Shown: piece by piece, positions 1-10,094 of the stretch | Position numbering within the stretch: the first letter of the stretch is position 1 | Layout of the letters: every line of letters begins with the position of its first letter | Source of the DNA: Burkholderiales bacterium PBB2 | GTDB taxonomy: Bacteria > Pseudomonadota > Gammaproteobacteria > Burkholderiales > Burkholderiaceae_C | DNA length: 64,000 nucleotides | Assembly: GCA_002255955.1 (NCBI GenBank) | Contig: NKIM01000013.1 | Coordinates: 63,362 to 127,361 of the forward strand | Direction of reading: 5' to 3' | Program-made: the position numbers and the translations under genes | The notes under the pieces: generated by a model | Told to the model about the DNA's origin: nothing | What the model saw: only the letters and a program-made list of their open reading frames with translations | Databases searched by the model: none

Positions 1-262
1 TGATTTTCTCGGGTGGATTGGGCGGCATGGGGATGGGGCCAAAAACGCCCTTGCCGCCGCTGCGCACCTTCTGCGCCAGCGCGGCTGCGGCGTCCTGACC
101 CTTGTACTTGGCGGCAATGTCCTTGAAGGACGGGCCGACCAGCTTCTTGTCCTTGGCATGGCAGGCCATGCAGCCGGCCTTGTTGAGCGACTCCTCGGGC
201 GTGGCCGCGGCGGCAGGTAGGGTCAGGCCGAGGCCGGCCAGCAGTAATGCAATCGTGCGCAT
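1..262 (-). CDS. c-type cytochrome (c551/NirM-like), 3' end cut by window edge
   Basis: A small periplasmic monohaem cytochrome, probably an electron donor to the neighbouring nitrite reductase. The 87 visible codons begin with a signal peptide (residues 1-20, ending AAAA). A CMACH haem-binding motif follows at residues 31-35, and IPMPPNP near the visible end supplies the likely methionine axial ligand. The layout matches the class I c551/c552 family of about 100 residues, so only a few residues should be missing. The ATG at 262 follows a GGAGAT ribosome-binding site. It lies downstream of nirS on the same strand across about 140 bases, as nirM does in other nirS clusters. The NirM assignment rests on context; another c5-type cytochrome is possible. 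Confidence 0.85.
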   Translation of the reverse strand, partial: MRTIALLLAGLGLTLPAAAATPEESLNKAGCMACHAKDKKLVGPSFKDIAAKYKGQDAAAALAQKVRSGGKGVFGPIPMPPNPPEKI

Positions 263-347
263 CAGAATATCTCCGTTTCAGGCTCATCGAGTCCCTGGGC
301 GTAGCTCCAGGGTTCTTCCAACGACGCCAGAGGATCCGGCTTTGCCG

Positions 348-401
348 GGCCTGCGGGCGTGCCCCCTTGAGGGGGAGGCGCGTCAGCGCCTCGGGGGTGG
401 G

Positions 402-402
<1 letters not shown>
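348..402. repeat. intergenic double-hairpin element after nirS
   Basis: Two adjacent perfect hairpins lie in the nirS-cytochrome gap. The first is CCCCC-TTGA-GGGGG at 362-375 and the second GAGGCGC-GTCA-GCGCCTC at 375-392. There is no T-run, so this is not a classical intrinsic terminator. Elements of this shape are familiar as dispersed intergenic sequences in Burkholderiales genomes. It may trim or protect the 3' end of the nirS message. Confidence 0.45.
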
Positions 403-2267
<1,865 letters not shown>

Positions 2268-2393
2268 TCCGGCCATGAGGCTGCTGGCCAGCGTGGCGCC
2301 GCCGCCTCACCCAAGCGCAAACCCGAACTGGGTCAAGGCGGACCAGCGCCGCCGCACCCAAGCTGTGTTCATCGCACACCCAGTCCGCTTAAT

Positions 2394-4448
2394 ATGCAGC
2401 CCCTCCCCTCCCGCACTGCCCGTCCCGCCCGTCCCTTCCTTGGTCACTTTTCATCTCCGGCTCGACCCAAAGTCCACAGCCGCGCCCTCGCGGCCGCCGC
2501 CCTGTGCGCCCTGGCCAATGGCCTGGCCTGCGCCGATGCCCCTCCAGGCCCGGCTGGCGGGCTGGAGCAACTGCCCCTGGTGGTGGTGTCGGCCACCCGC
2601 CACGCCATGGCCTTGGTGGACGCACCGGCCGCCATCAGCGTCGTCACACAGGAGCAGATCGAGCAGCGCGGCGCCGGCAATGTGCTGGAAGCCCTGCGCG
2701 GCGAGCCCGGCGTGGCCGTGTTCGGGCGCACCATCAGCGGCCGCAAAACACTCAGCCTGCGCGGCATGGACGCACGCCACACCCTGTTCCTGGTCGACGG
2801 CCGCCGCATCGGCGCCAGCGACGGCGTGATCGGCCACTCGGACTTCCAGATCGACTGGCTGTCGACCGACGACATCGAGCGCATCGAGGTGGTACGCGGC
2901 CCGCTCTCGGTGCTCTACGGCGCCGAAGCCCTGGGTGGGGTGGTCAACATCATCACCCGCGCCCCGGGCCTGGCCTGGCAAGGCGCTGTGCGCCTGGAAG
3001 GCAGCCAGGCCGAGGGCGGCCGCGGCGGCAACGGCCACCGCGTCTCGGCACGCCTCAGCGGCGCCCTGGCGCCCGAGCTCAGCGCACGGCTCAGCCTGGC
3101 CGACAGTCGCCGTGACGATGTGGCCGCCGCCAGCGATGCGCGCATCTCGGACATCGAAGGCCGGCATCGCCGCGACGCAGCCCTGGCCCTGCGCTGGACG
3201 CCGCGCGCAGGCCATCAAATCGACCTGGACCTGCGCAGCGGCGACGAAGACCGCCACGGCCTTGCCGTCGAGCGCAGCGGCAAGAAACGCGTCTACGCAT
3301 CGGACACCGCGCTGCAGCGCCGTCACCGCAGCCTGAGCTGGGAGGCCGACTGGAATGGCAGCGCAGGAGCAAGCGTGAACCGAGTGGACGCAGGGTTGCA
3401 CAGCTTGCTGCGCCTCTACGACAGCCGCATCGCCATGGAAAACACGCGCAGCAACGGGGTCGCCAGCCTGCGCCCGAACACCTTGAAGGACCAGGTGCTC
3501 GAAGGACAACTGAGCGGCCGTGTCGGGGCTCAACAGCTGAGCGCCGGCTTCGAGGCACGCCAGGAGCGGCTGGACAACGAGGGCCTTCCCGCAGGTAGGG
3601 CTTCAGCCCGCCACCATGCGCTCTACGTGCAGGACGAACTCGAGTTCGGCCGTCAGTTCAGCCTGACCGCGGGCCTGCGCCAAGACCAGCACCAGCGCTT
3701 CGGCACAGCCTGGAGCCCGCGCCTCTACGGCGTCTGGCATCTCGCACCCGAGTGGACGCTCAAGGGCGGGGCCAGCACCGGCTTCAAGCCGCCCACGATC
3801 AAGCAGATCAGCCCCGGCTACCAGGAAGACGAGGGCCCGTACACCTACGTCTCCAACATCGCGCTCAAGCCCGAGAAGAACCGCGGCCTGGAGATCGGCC
3901 TGGGCTGGGATCGCCAGGATGCCGGACTGCAGGCCATGCTGTTCAACAACCGCCTGCGCGACCTGATCGTGCCCGTGCTGGTCAGCAGCAGCGGCCCACG
4001 CAGCACCTTCCGCTTCCAGAATGTGGACCGTGCCCGCCTGCGCGGCCTGGAACTCAGCGCCCGCGCACGCCTCGGCAGTGGCTTCAGCGCCGGCCTAAAC
4101 TACCAATACCTCGATGCCCGTGACGGCCAGGATCAGCGGCTTGAGAAACGCCCGCGCCACACCGTGGCAGCCGAACTGGCTTGGGCGCAAAGGCCCTGGC
4201 GTGCCCAGATTCGAACGGAGCGCAGCAGCGGTCAGCTGATGGCGTCCGCCGTTGTTGGCCAGCCCTTGCAAGCCGTGCCGGCCCTGACCCTGAGCGGCGC
4301 CAGCCTGGGCCGCAGCCTGGGCTCCCAGCTCGACCTGGACCTGGGCGTCAGCAATCTGGGCAACAGCGTGCTGTCGCAGCGCTCACCGCTGTTCACCTGG
4401 GCCGAGGCGCCGCGCACCTGGCGCCTGAGCCTGCGCGGGCGCTGGTGA
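2394..4448 (+). CDS. TonB-dependent outer-membrane receptor
   Basis: An energised outer-membrane porin for uptake of a siderophore, haem or other metal complex. The 684-residue protein has a hydrophobic signal segment at about 30-47 and a TonB-box-like stretch (LPLVVVSATR) at 60-69. A plug domain follows, with the typical LFLVDGRRI, IERIEVVRGPLSVLYG and GGVVNIITR motifs. A beta-barrel then ends in an aromatic residue (RGRW). It most resembles the FepA/PirA/CirA type, but the ligand cannot be told. The long N-terminus before the signal segment and the lack of a clear ribosome-binding site make the exact start uncertain. It is divergent from nirS and may share its control region. Confidence 0.88.
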   Translation: MQPLPSRTARPARPFLGHFSSPARPKVHSRALAAAALCALANGLACADAPPGPAGGLEQLPLVVVSATRHAMALVDAPAAISVVTQEQIEQRGAGNVLEALRGEPGVAVFGRTISGRKTLSLRGMDARHTLFLVDGRRIGASDGVIGHSDFQIDWLSTDDIERIEVVRGPLSVLYGAEALGGVVNIITRAPGLAWQGAVRLEGSQAEGGRGGNGHRVSARLSGALAPELSARLSLADSRRDDVAAASDARISDIEGRHRRDAALALRWTPRAGHQIDLDLRSGDEDRHGLAVERSGKKRVYASDTALQRRHRSLSWEADWNGSAGASVNRVDAGLHSLLRLYDSRIAMENTRSNGVASLRPNTLKDQVLEGQLSGRVGAQQLSAGFEARQERLDNEGLPAGRASARHHALYVQDELEFGRQFSLTAGLRQDQHQRFGTAWSPRLYGVWHLAPEWTLKGGASTGFKPPTIKQISPGYQEDEGPYTYVSNIALKPEKNRGLEIGLGWDRQDAGLQAMLFNNRLRDLIVPVLVSSSGPRSTFRFQNVDRARLRGLELSARARLGSGFSAGLNYQYLDARDGQDQRLEKRPRHTVAAELAWAQRPWRAQIRTERSSGQLMASAVVGQPLQAVPALTLSGASLGRSLGSQLDLDLGVSNLGNSVLSQRSPLFTWAEAPRTWRLSLRGRW

Positions 4449-4464
4449 ACGATGATGGCGGTCC

Positions 4465-4884
4465 ATGAATCTGCTTGAACAACTGCCAGCCCTGCTGCAG
4501 CCCCATTACCCGGTCATCAAGCTGGCCCACATCAGCCTGGTCGCCTGCAGCGCCAGCCTGTTCACAGCGCGTGGCTTGGCCGCGTTGGCCGGCGCCGCCT
4601 GGCCCATGCACAGGGTGGCGCGCCGGCTCAGCGTGCTGATCGATGTGGCCTTGCTGGCCGCCGGCCTTAGCCTCTGGACCCTGCTGGGCCTGAACCCCGG
4701 CCGGGATCCCTGGCTCGCCAGCAAGCTGAGTCTGCTGCTGCTCTACATCGTGCTGGGCAGCATCGCCCTCAAGCGCGGCCGCAGCCGCGGCCATCGCGCG
4801 GCGGGCTTGCTGGCCGCACTGCTGGTGCTGGGTTTCATGGTGACCGTGGCGCGTACCCACCACCCGCTGGGCCTGTTCCACTGA
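4465..4884 (+). CDS. SirB2-family integral membrane protein
   Basis: A 139-residue protein with about four hydrophobic helices, matching the SirB2 family (originally described as a Salmonella invasion-gene expression up-regulator) in length and layout. The N-terminal HYPVIKLAHISLV and the C-terminal LGFMVTVARTHHPLGLF are typical of the family. The biochemical role is unknown. It starts 16 bases after the TonB-receptor stop and is probably cotranscribed with it. Relatives often sit near denitrification or haem-copper oxidase genes, which fits this location. Confidence 0.75.
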   Translation: MNLLEQLPALLQPHYPVIKLAHISLVACSASLFTARGLAALAGAAWPMHRVARRLSVLIDVALLAAGLSLWTLLGLNPGRDPWLASKLSLLLLYIVLGSIALKRGRSRGHRAAGLLAALLVLGFMVTVARTHHPLGLFH

Positions 4885-4902
4885 TGCAGGCGCTGCGGCC
4901 GC

Positions 4903-6033
4903 TCAGGTCGGCGGAGCAGCGCGCAGCAGGCTGCCGGACAGGGCGGCCACCACATCCGACTGGGTGACCATGCCGAGCGGTCGATGCTGCGCATCGATCA
5001 CGGGCAGGTGATGGTGGCCACTGCTGGCGAAGACCGGGATCAGCTCGGCCAGATGGCGATCGGCCGAGACCACCCGCACCGAACGCGTCATGATCTGGCC
5101 CACCTGCAGGCCGCCGGGCGTCAGAGCCGCCGCGGCGTCGAAGCCCGGGCTGCGCAAAAAGTCGGCCGGCGTGACGATGCCCACGAGCTCGCCTTGGGCG
5201 TCCACCACGGGCATGGCCTTGATCTTGTGCTGGCGGAACAGGGGCCAGGCCTGAGCCAGCGGCCAGCTGCGCGCCACGGTGATGATGTGCGTGGACATGA
5301 TGTCGCGGGCGCGCAGATCGGCCATGCGTCGCTGATAGCCTTGCAGCTGGGTGTCTTCAATCAGCGCCCGCAACTCGTCGCGGCTGATGTCCAGGACCTG
5401 GTTGTAGCGCGCCAGCACCTGGTCGAGATCCAGATCGGCCGCCGGCACGGCCGCGGCCGCACGGTGCGGATAAGGCCGCCTTGTGGCCTGGTTGTAGACC
5501 ATGCCGCAGAGCACCAGCAAGACCGAGTTGAGCAACACCGGCTGCCAAGCAAAAGCGGGGTCGCTGATGCCGTTCAAAACCACCAGCAAAGCGCAAGCCC
5601 CGCCTGGCGGATGCAGGCAGCGCAGCGCCATCATGGCCGCGATAGCCGCCCCCACCGCAAGCGCTGCGGTCCACTCCGGCCCGACTTGGAGCTGCATGCA
5701 GAGCACGGCCACCAGGGCTGACACCGTATTGCCGCCGATCACGGCCCAGGGCTGGGCCAAGGGACTGCCAGGCACGGCGAACACTAGCACCGCGCTGGCC
5801 CCCAGGGGCGCCACCAGCCAAGGGCTGGGCTGAGCGCCGGCCAGCGCGTGGCACAGCCAGGCCGTCAAGCCAATACCCAGACTAGCCCCAGCCACCACGC
5901 GCAGGCGCTCGCGGCCGTCGATGGCCAGAGGGGCCGGCAGGAAGGCGCTCAGCCAGGCCAGGCACGCGGCGCGCCAGCCGGCGAGCCCGGGCGACCCAGG
6001 GCCTGGGCGCGGTGAATTGGAACGATGGGGCAC
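4903..6033 (-). CDS. HPP-family membrane protein with two C-terminal CBS domains
   Basis: An inner-membrane protein of 376 residues. The N-terminal half has several transmembrane helices and the family signature CLHPPGGA at about 140-146. The C-terminal half holds two CBS modules (about 237-365; IMSTHIITVARSWPLAQAW and IMTRSVRVVSADRHLAELI). CBS pairs usually bind adenine nucleotides and gate the attached domain. HPP proteins have been linked to nitrite transport in cyanobacteria and chloroplasts, which suits its place just downstream of narXL. Substrate and direction are inferred. I chose the GTG at 6033 because GAGGGAG lies 6 bases upstream; a TTG at 6051 is the alternative. Confidence 0.85.
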   Translation of the reverse strand: MPHRSNSPRPGPGSPGLAGWRAACLAWLSAFLPAPLAIDGRERLRVVAGASLGIGLTAWLCHALAGAQPSPWLVAPLGASAVLVFAVPGSPLAQPWAVIGGNTVSALVAVLCMQLQVGPEWTAALAVGAAIAAMMALRCLHPPGGACALLVVLNGISDPAFAWQPVLLNSVLLVLCGMVYNQATRRPYPHRAAAAVPAADLDLDQVLARYNQVLDISRDELRALIEDTQLQGYQRRMADLRARDIMSTHIITVARSWPLAQAWPLFRQHKIKAMPVVDAQGELVGIVTPADFLRSPGFDAAAALTPGGLQVGQIMTRSVRVVSADRHLAELIPVFASSGHHHLPVIDAQHRPLGMVTQSDVVAALSGSLLRAAPPT

Positions 6034-6069
6034 AGCGGCTCCCTCAGACAAGATGGCTAGGGGCGCGGC

Positions 6070-6777
6070 TCAAAGGCCGCGCTGGCTGGCGAACACCGCC
6101 ACCTGCACGCGAGAGCTCAGCCCGAGCTTGCGCAGGATGTGCTGCACATGGATCTTCACCGTGGTCTCGGCAATGCCCAGGGCACGCGCGATTTCCTTGT
6201 TGCTGGCACCCTTGGCGATATGGGCCAGGATCTCCTGCTCGCGCGGCGAGACCGCAGGTACGACCTGGGCCTGGGCCTCGGGCACGACCGGCTCGGCAGC
6301 AGCCGGCGCACCTGCGGCCGCAGCAAGAGGCTGCCGGCCCAGGTTTTGGAACGCGCTGACCAGCTTGCTGGTCATCTCAGGGCTGACGGCCGACTGGCCG
6401 GACAGCACCTGCAGCAAGGACTGGATCAGCACATCACTGTCCGTGGTCTTGAGCAGGTAGCCGCAAGCGCCCTGGCGCAAGGCCCTGGCCAAGTCGGCCT
6501 CGTCCTCGCTGACGGTCAACATCAACACCCGCGCCGCCGGCGCCACTTCCAACAGGCCAGCCACAGCATCGGCGCCGAGCACGCCGGGCAAATGCTGGTC
6601 GAGCAGGATGACGTCGGGCTGGCACTCGGCCGCCCGACGCTGCGCTTCCGCGGCATCGCCGGCCTCGGCCACCACCTCGAAGCGGCCGTCACCGGCCAGC
6701 AAGGCAATCAGGCCACGGCGAAACAGGCTGTGGTCGTCGACCACCAAGACCCGTGCCTTGGGGCTTTCAGCGTTCAT
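6070..6777 (-). CDS. narL: NarL-type response regulator
   Basis: A 235-residue two-domain transcription factor. The receiver domain has the acidic pair D14-D15, phospho-acceptor D60 (ILLDQHLPG) and the conserved lysine in LLKTTDSD. The C-terminal LuxR/NarL helix-turn-helix (about 174-230) contains SNKEIARALGIAETTVKIHVQHILRKL in two stretches typical of the family. It overlaps the narX stop by four bases (ATGA), so the pair is translationally coupled. It probably activates nitrate and nitrite respiration genes when phosphorylated by NarX. No narGHJI genes are in the window, so its main targets lie elsewhere. Confidence 0.9.
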   Translation of the reverse strand: MNAESPKARVLVVDDHSLFRRGLIALLAGDGRFEVVAEAGDAAEAQRRAAECQPDVILLDQHLPGVLGADAVAGLLEVAPAARVLMLTVSEDEADLARALRQGACGYLLKTTDSDVLIQSLLQVLSGQSAVSPEMTSKLVSAFQNLGRQPLAAAAGAPAAAEPVVPEAQAQVVPAVSPREQEILAHIAKGASNKEIARALGIAETTVKIHVQHILRKLGLSSRVQVAVFASQRGL

Positions 6778-8708
6778 GCATTTCCTTTTTGAATACCGGC
6801 GTCAGCCGACACCAAGGGTTCCAGGCTCAGCACCACGCGGCTGCCCTGCCCCGGCACGGAGCTGACCTCGACCCGGCCGCCGATACGGGCGGCGCGCTCC
6901 TGCATGATGCGCAAGCCGACATGGGTCTCGTCCCAGGCCGCCGCATCGGGCTGGAAGCCACAGCCGTCGTCACGCACTTCAACACGCCAGAAGGGCCGCT
7001 GCTGCACGCTGACCCAGACCCGCCGCGCCTGCGCATGTTTGCGCACATTGGACAGCGCTTCCTGCACCACATGCAGGACCTGCACCTGCACATCGGCCGC
7101 CAGCGGCAGGCCGTCATTGGCCATGGAGAGCTCGCTCTGCAAGCCCGACTGCTGCTCGAATTTGCGCAGGGTGCTCTGCAAAGCGGGAAGGATGTCCTCG
7201 CCGTTGGTGCGGGTGCGGAAATGCAGCAACAAGGCGCGCACATCGGCCAGGCTCTCGCGCACGCCAGCGTCGAGCTCGGCCACGGCCTGGGCCGCCGCCT
7301 CCGGCTGCTGGCGCTCCTGGGCCTGGCGCAAGAGGCTGACCTGGATCTTCAAGAAGGACAGGCTTTGGGCGATGGAGTCGTGCAGCTCGCGTGCCAGCAG
7401 GCCGCGCTCCTCGGCCACAGCAGCCTCGCGCTCCATCGCCGACGCACGCAAGCCCTCGATGGCGCCGGCCAGATGGCTGGCCAGGGTTTCCAGCAGCGCG
7501 CGTTCGTCCGCCGCCAACTCCTTGGGCTGGCGGTAAAAGAGGTTGAGCTCGCCCAGCATGCGCTCATGCAGGCGCACCGGCACGGTGATGACGGCTTGAA
7601 AACCGGCGCGCTCGCAATGACCGAGCATGGCTCTCGCGTCTGCGTCGGGCCCGTCCTGCAGCGGCAGAATCGGGATCACCCGAGTTTCGGCGCTCTCCAG
7701 CGTCTGACCACAAAAACAAGCGCCCGTCGGCACGCACTGCTCTTCGTCCACCAGGGTTTGCGGCAGGCCGTCGGAGGCCAGCAGCAAGTAACGTCGATTG
7801 CCCTCGTCAGACCAGCGCACGGCCGAGGCATCGGCCTGAGCCACCGCCCGGAGCTGGGTGGCGAAGCCTTGGGCCAGCGTGGGCAGGCTGTCGGCCTTGG
7901 ACACCCAGTCGGCAGCCCGGTAGAGCGCCGCCAGCCGGGTGTTCTGCAGCGCCAGATCCTGGGTCTTGGCGCTCACTTGGGCCTCCAGGTTTTGATACAG
8001 GCCCTGGAGGGTGGCGGCCATGGCGTTGAAGCCTTCCGAAAGCGCGCCGAACTCATCGTGCGAACTGACCGACACCCGCGCCTCCAGATCGCCGCGGCCG
8101 ACCTGAGCCAGGCCTGTCTGCAAACGGCTCAAAGGCCGCAGGATCAGGCGGTAGCCGGCGTGCAGCAAGGCAGCGGCCGCCGTCAAGGCCAGGCCGACCA
8201 TGGCGAACTGCAGCCACTTGAGCCAGGTGGTCAGTCGCGCCAGCTGCAACTCGATCGTCGAGACGAAATCATCGATGCGCTCGACGAAGGCGGCAGCCTG
8301 AGCAGCCACTTGCGCTGCAGCCGGCGGCGCGGCGCGCTCGGCCCAGTCGGCACGAAGGCGCCGCCACTGCGCATGCACTTCGAGAAATGCGGCCTGACTG
8401 GCCGGGTCGCTCGGCAAGACCAGCGGGCGCTGCGGGTCGCCGCGGCTCAAGAGCTGCAAGCTCTGTTCGAACTGCGCAAGCTGCCGCTCAATCTGGCCAC
8501 GGTCACCGCCATCGAGCGCATGAGCCAAGCGCCAGGTCTGCATGCGCATGCGCCCGGCCTCATTGACGGCCGCGGCCCCGCCGTTCAACTGCCAGGTGAA
8601 GGACAGCATCAGGCCGATGCCGCTCAGGGCCAACAGCAGCACACAGCCGCCGATCAGGTTCAGCTTGGCGCCGAGCGACCGAGTCGGGCGTGGAATTTTG
8701 GAATACAT
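6774..8708 (-). CDS. narX: nitrate/nitrite sensor histidine kinase NarX
   Basis: A 644-residue membrane sensor kinase. It has a first transmembrane helix at about 16-37 and then the P-box-like stretch GGAAAVNEAGRMRMQTWRL (43-61), which binds nitrate in NarX. A periplasmic helical domain, a second membrane segment, a HAMP linker and a GAF-like domain containing CVPTGACFCG follow. The HisKA_3 phospho-acceptor site (ARELHDSIAQSL) and an HATPase domain complete it. I chose the ATG at 8708. A longer reading from TTG at 8789 would start inside the FNR-like box at 8776-8789 and adds no conserved sequence. No strong ribosome-binding site is visible. Confidence 0.9.
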   Translation of the reverse strand: MYSKIPRPTRSLGAKLNLIGGCVLLLALSGIGLMLSFTWQLNGGAAAVNEAGRMRMQTWRLAHALDGGDRGQIERQLAQFEQSLQLLSRGDPQRPLVLPSDPASQAAFLEVHAQWRRLRADWAERAAPPAAAQVAAQAAAFVERIDDFVSTIELQLARLTTWLKWLQFAMVGLALTAAAALLHAGYRLILRPLSRLQTGLAQVGRGDLEARVSVSSHDEFGALSEGFNAMAATLQGLYQNLEAQVSAKTQDLALQNTRLAALYRAADWVSKADSLPTLAQGFATQLRAVAQADASAVRWSDEGNRRYLLLASDGLPQTLVDEEQCVPTGACFCGQTLESAETRVIPILPLQDGPDADARAMLGHCERAGFQAVITVPVRLHERMLGELNLFYRQPKELAADERALLETLASHLAGAIEGLRASAMEREAAVAEERGLLARELHDSIAQSLSFLKIQVSLLRQAQERQQPEAAAQAVAELDAGVRESLADVRALLLHFRTRTNGEDILPALQSTLRKFEQQSGLQSELSMANDGLPLAADVQVQVLHVVQEALSNVRKHAQARRVWVSVQQRPFWRVEVRDDGCGFQPDAAAWDETHVGLRIMQERAARIGGRVEVSSVPGQGSRVVLSLEPLVSADAGIQKGNA

Positions 8709-8775
8709 GGAATGTGCGAGTGGTACGGACGAAACGCAGGCGGAGGAACGCTGCAAGGCGCGATTGTCCGGCCGC

Positions 8776-8789
8776 TTGATGGCACTCAA
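8776..8789. promoter_or_regulatory. FNR-type box between narX and ubiU
   Basis: TTGATGGCACTCAA matches the FNR consensus TTGAT-N4-ATCAA at nine of ten positions, and the outer bases extend the dyad to CTTGA...TCAAG. It lies 68 bases upstream of the narX ATG and 109 upstream of ubiU, so it could serve either divergent promoter. FNR control of ubiUVT is known in Escherichia coli. Confidence 0.6.
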
Positions 8790-8897
8790 GGCAAAGCCTT
8801 GCGGGAAGACAAGTCGCGAGCCCGAGGCCGCGGCTAGATTTCAACTCTCACATTGTGGCTAGGCCTCGCTGGCTCCCCCTCGCTCTCATCATCCCCT

Positions 8898-9911
8898 ATG
8901 ACCTTCTCTGTTCCCGACTTGGTCGCGCCCGCAGGCTCCTTGCGCGCCCTGACCCTGGCTATCGACGCCGGCGCTGATGCCGTCTACCTGGGCCTCAAGA
9001 ATGCCACCAATGCGCGCAACTTCGCCGGCCTCAATTTCGACGCGGCCCAGGTGCGCGAAGGCCTGGCCTATGCCCACAAGCACGGCCGCCAGGTGCTGAT
9101 GGCGTTGAACACTTATGCCGACGCGCTGGACGAGGCGCCTTGGCAGGCCGCCGTCGACGCCGCCGCCGAGCTGGGCGCCGATGCGCTGATCGTTGCCGAC
9201 AGCGCGGTGCTCGCCTACGCCCACGCCCAGCATCCGGGGCTGCGTCTGCATCTGTCGGTGCAAGCCTCGGCCACCAGCCATGCCGCCATCGAGTACTACC
9301 GCCAGCGCTACCGCATCCAGCGCGCCGTGCTGCCACGGGTGCTGACGCTGCAGCAGGTGCAGCAGGTAATACGCAACACCGAAGTGGAGATCGAGGTCTT
9401 CGGCTTCGGCAGCCTGTGCGTGATGGTGGAAGGGCGCTGCGCCCTGTCCTCCTACGCCACCGGCCAGTCACCCAACACCGCCGGCGTCTGCTCGCCGCCG
9501 GCCGCGGTGCAGTGGCTGGAACGCCCGGACGGCGTCGAAGCACGCCTGGCTGGCGTGCTGATTGACCGTTATGGACCGCAGGAGCCGCGCGGCTACCCTA
9601 CGCTGTGCAAAGGCCGCTTCAGCGTCGGTGACAGCGCCGCAGCCGACTACGCGCTGGAGGAGCCGACCAGCCTGAACACCCTAGCCCTGCTGCCCCAGCT
9701 GGTGACCAGCGGCGTGCGCGCGATCAAGATCGAGGGCCGCCAACGCAGCCCCAGCTACGTGGCCGGCGTCACTCGCATCTGGCGTCAGGCCCTGGACAGC
9801 CTGGCCGGCGGCGGCCGCTACAGCGTGCAGCCCGCCTGGCAGCAGGAGCTGGGCCGCTGGGCCGAGGGGCAGCAAAGCACGCTCGGCGCCTTCGACCGCC
9901 CCTGGCGCTAA
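8898..9911 (+). CDS. ubiU: ubiquinone anaerobic biosynthesis protein UbiU (U32 family)
   Basis: One half of the UbiU-UbiV complex that hydroxylates the ubiquinone ring without O2, using prephenate as oxygen donor in E. coli. The 337-residue protein belongs to the U32 peptidase-like family (DLVAPAGSLRALTLAIDAGADAVYLGL at the start, split over two strands). Four cysteines, C174, C181, C198 and C237, have the same spacing (7, 17, 39) as the four 4Fe-4S ligands of E. coli UbiU. I chose the ATG at 8898, where the conserved domain begins, over an upstream in-frame start at 8853. It heads the ubiU-ubiV-ubiT gene group. Confidence 0.93.
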   Translation: MTFSVPDLVAPAGSLRALTLAIDAGADAVYLGLKNATNARNFAGLNFDAAQVREGLAYAHKHGRQVLMALNTYADALDEAPWQAAVDAAAELGADALIVADSAVLAYAHAQHPGLRLHLSVQASATSHAAIEYYRQRYRIQRAVLPRVLTLQQVQQVIRNTEVEIEVFGFGSLCVMVEGRCALSSYATGQSPNTAGVCSPPAAVQWLERPDGVEARLAGVLIDRYGPQEPRGYPTLCKGRFSVGDSAAADYALEEPTSLNTLALLPQLVTSGVRAIKIEGRQRSPSYVAGVTRIWRQALDSLAGGGRYSVQPAWQQELGRWAEGQQSTLGAFDRPWR

Positions 9912-9929
9912 GCGGGTGCGACCTTTCTA

Positions 9930-10070
9930 CTGCGAGACCACCACGCGTCGTTGGGCGGTGCTCGGCATCCTCACGTACAGCAAGTACGTTCCGGTTCCTG
10001 CGCTCCGCCCGCCTCGGCCAGAGGCCGAGTCCTTCGCCAGGCGGCCGCTCGCTACAAAAGTTCACACCCT
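9930..10070. repeat. structured intergenic element between ubiU and ubiV
   Basis: The 183-base gap between ubiU and ubiV holds two inverted repeats. They are ACGTAC-5-GTACGT at 9973-9989 and CTCGGCC-AGA-GGCCGAG at 10013-10029. The sequence resembles dispersed intergenic elements common in Burkholderiales. It interrupts what would otherwise be a tight operon and may create differential mRNA ends. Confidence 0.45.
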
Positions 10071-10094
10071 CTGAGCCACTAACCCGACATCGCT

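Noticed and set aside
8709..8789. Longer NarX start at TTG 8789
   Set aside because: It would begin inside the FNR-like box and add 27 residues without conserved features.
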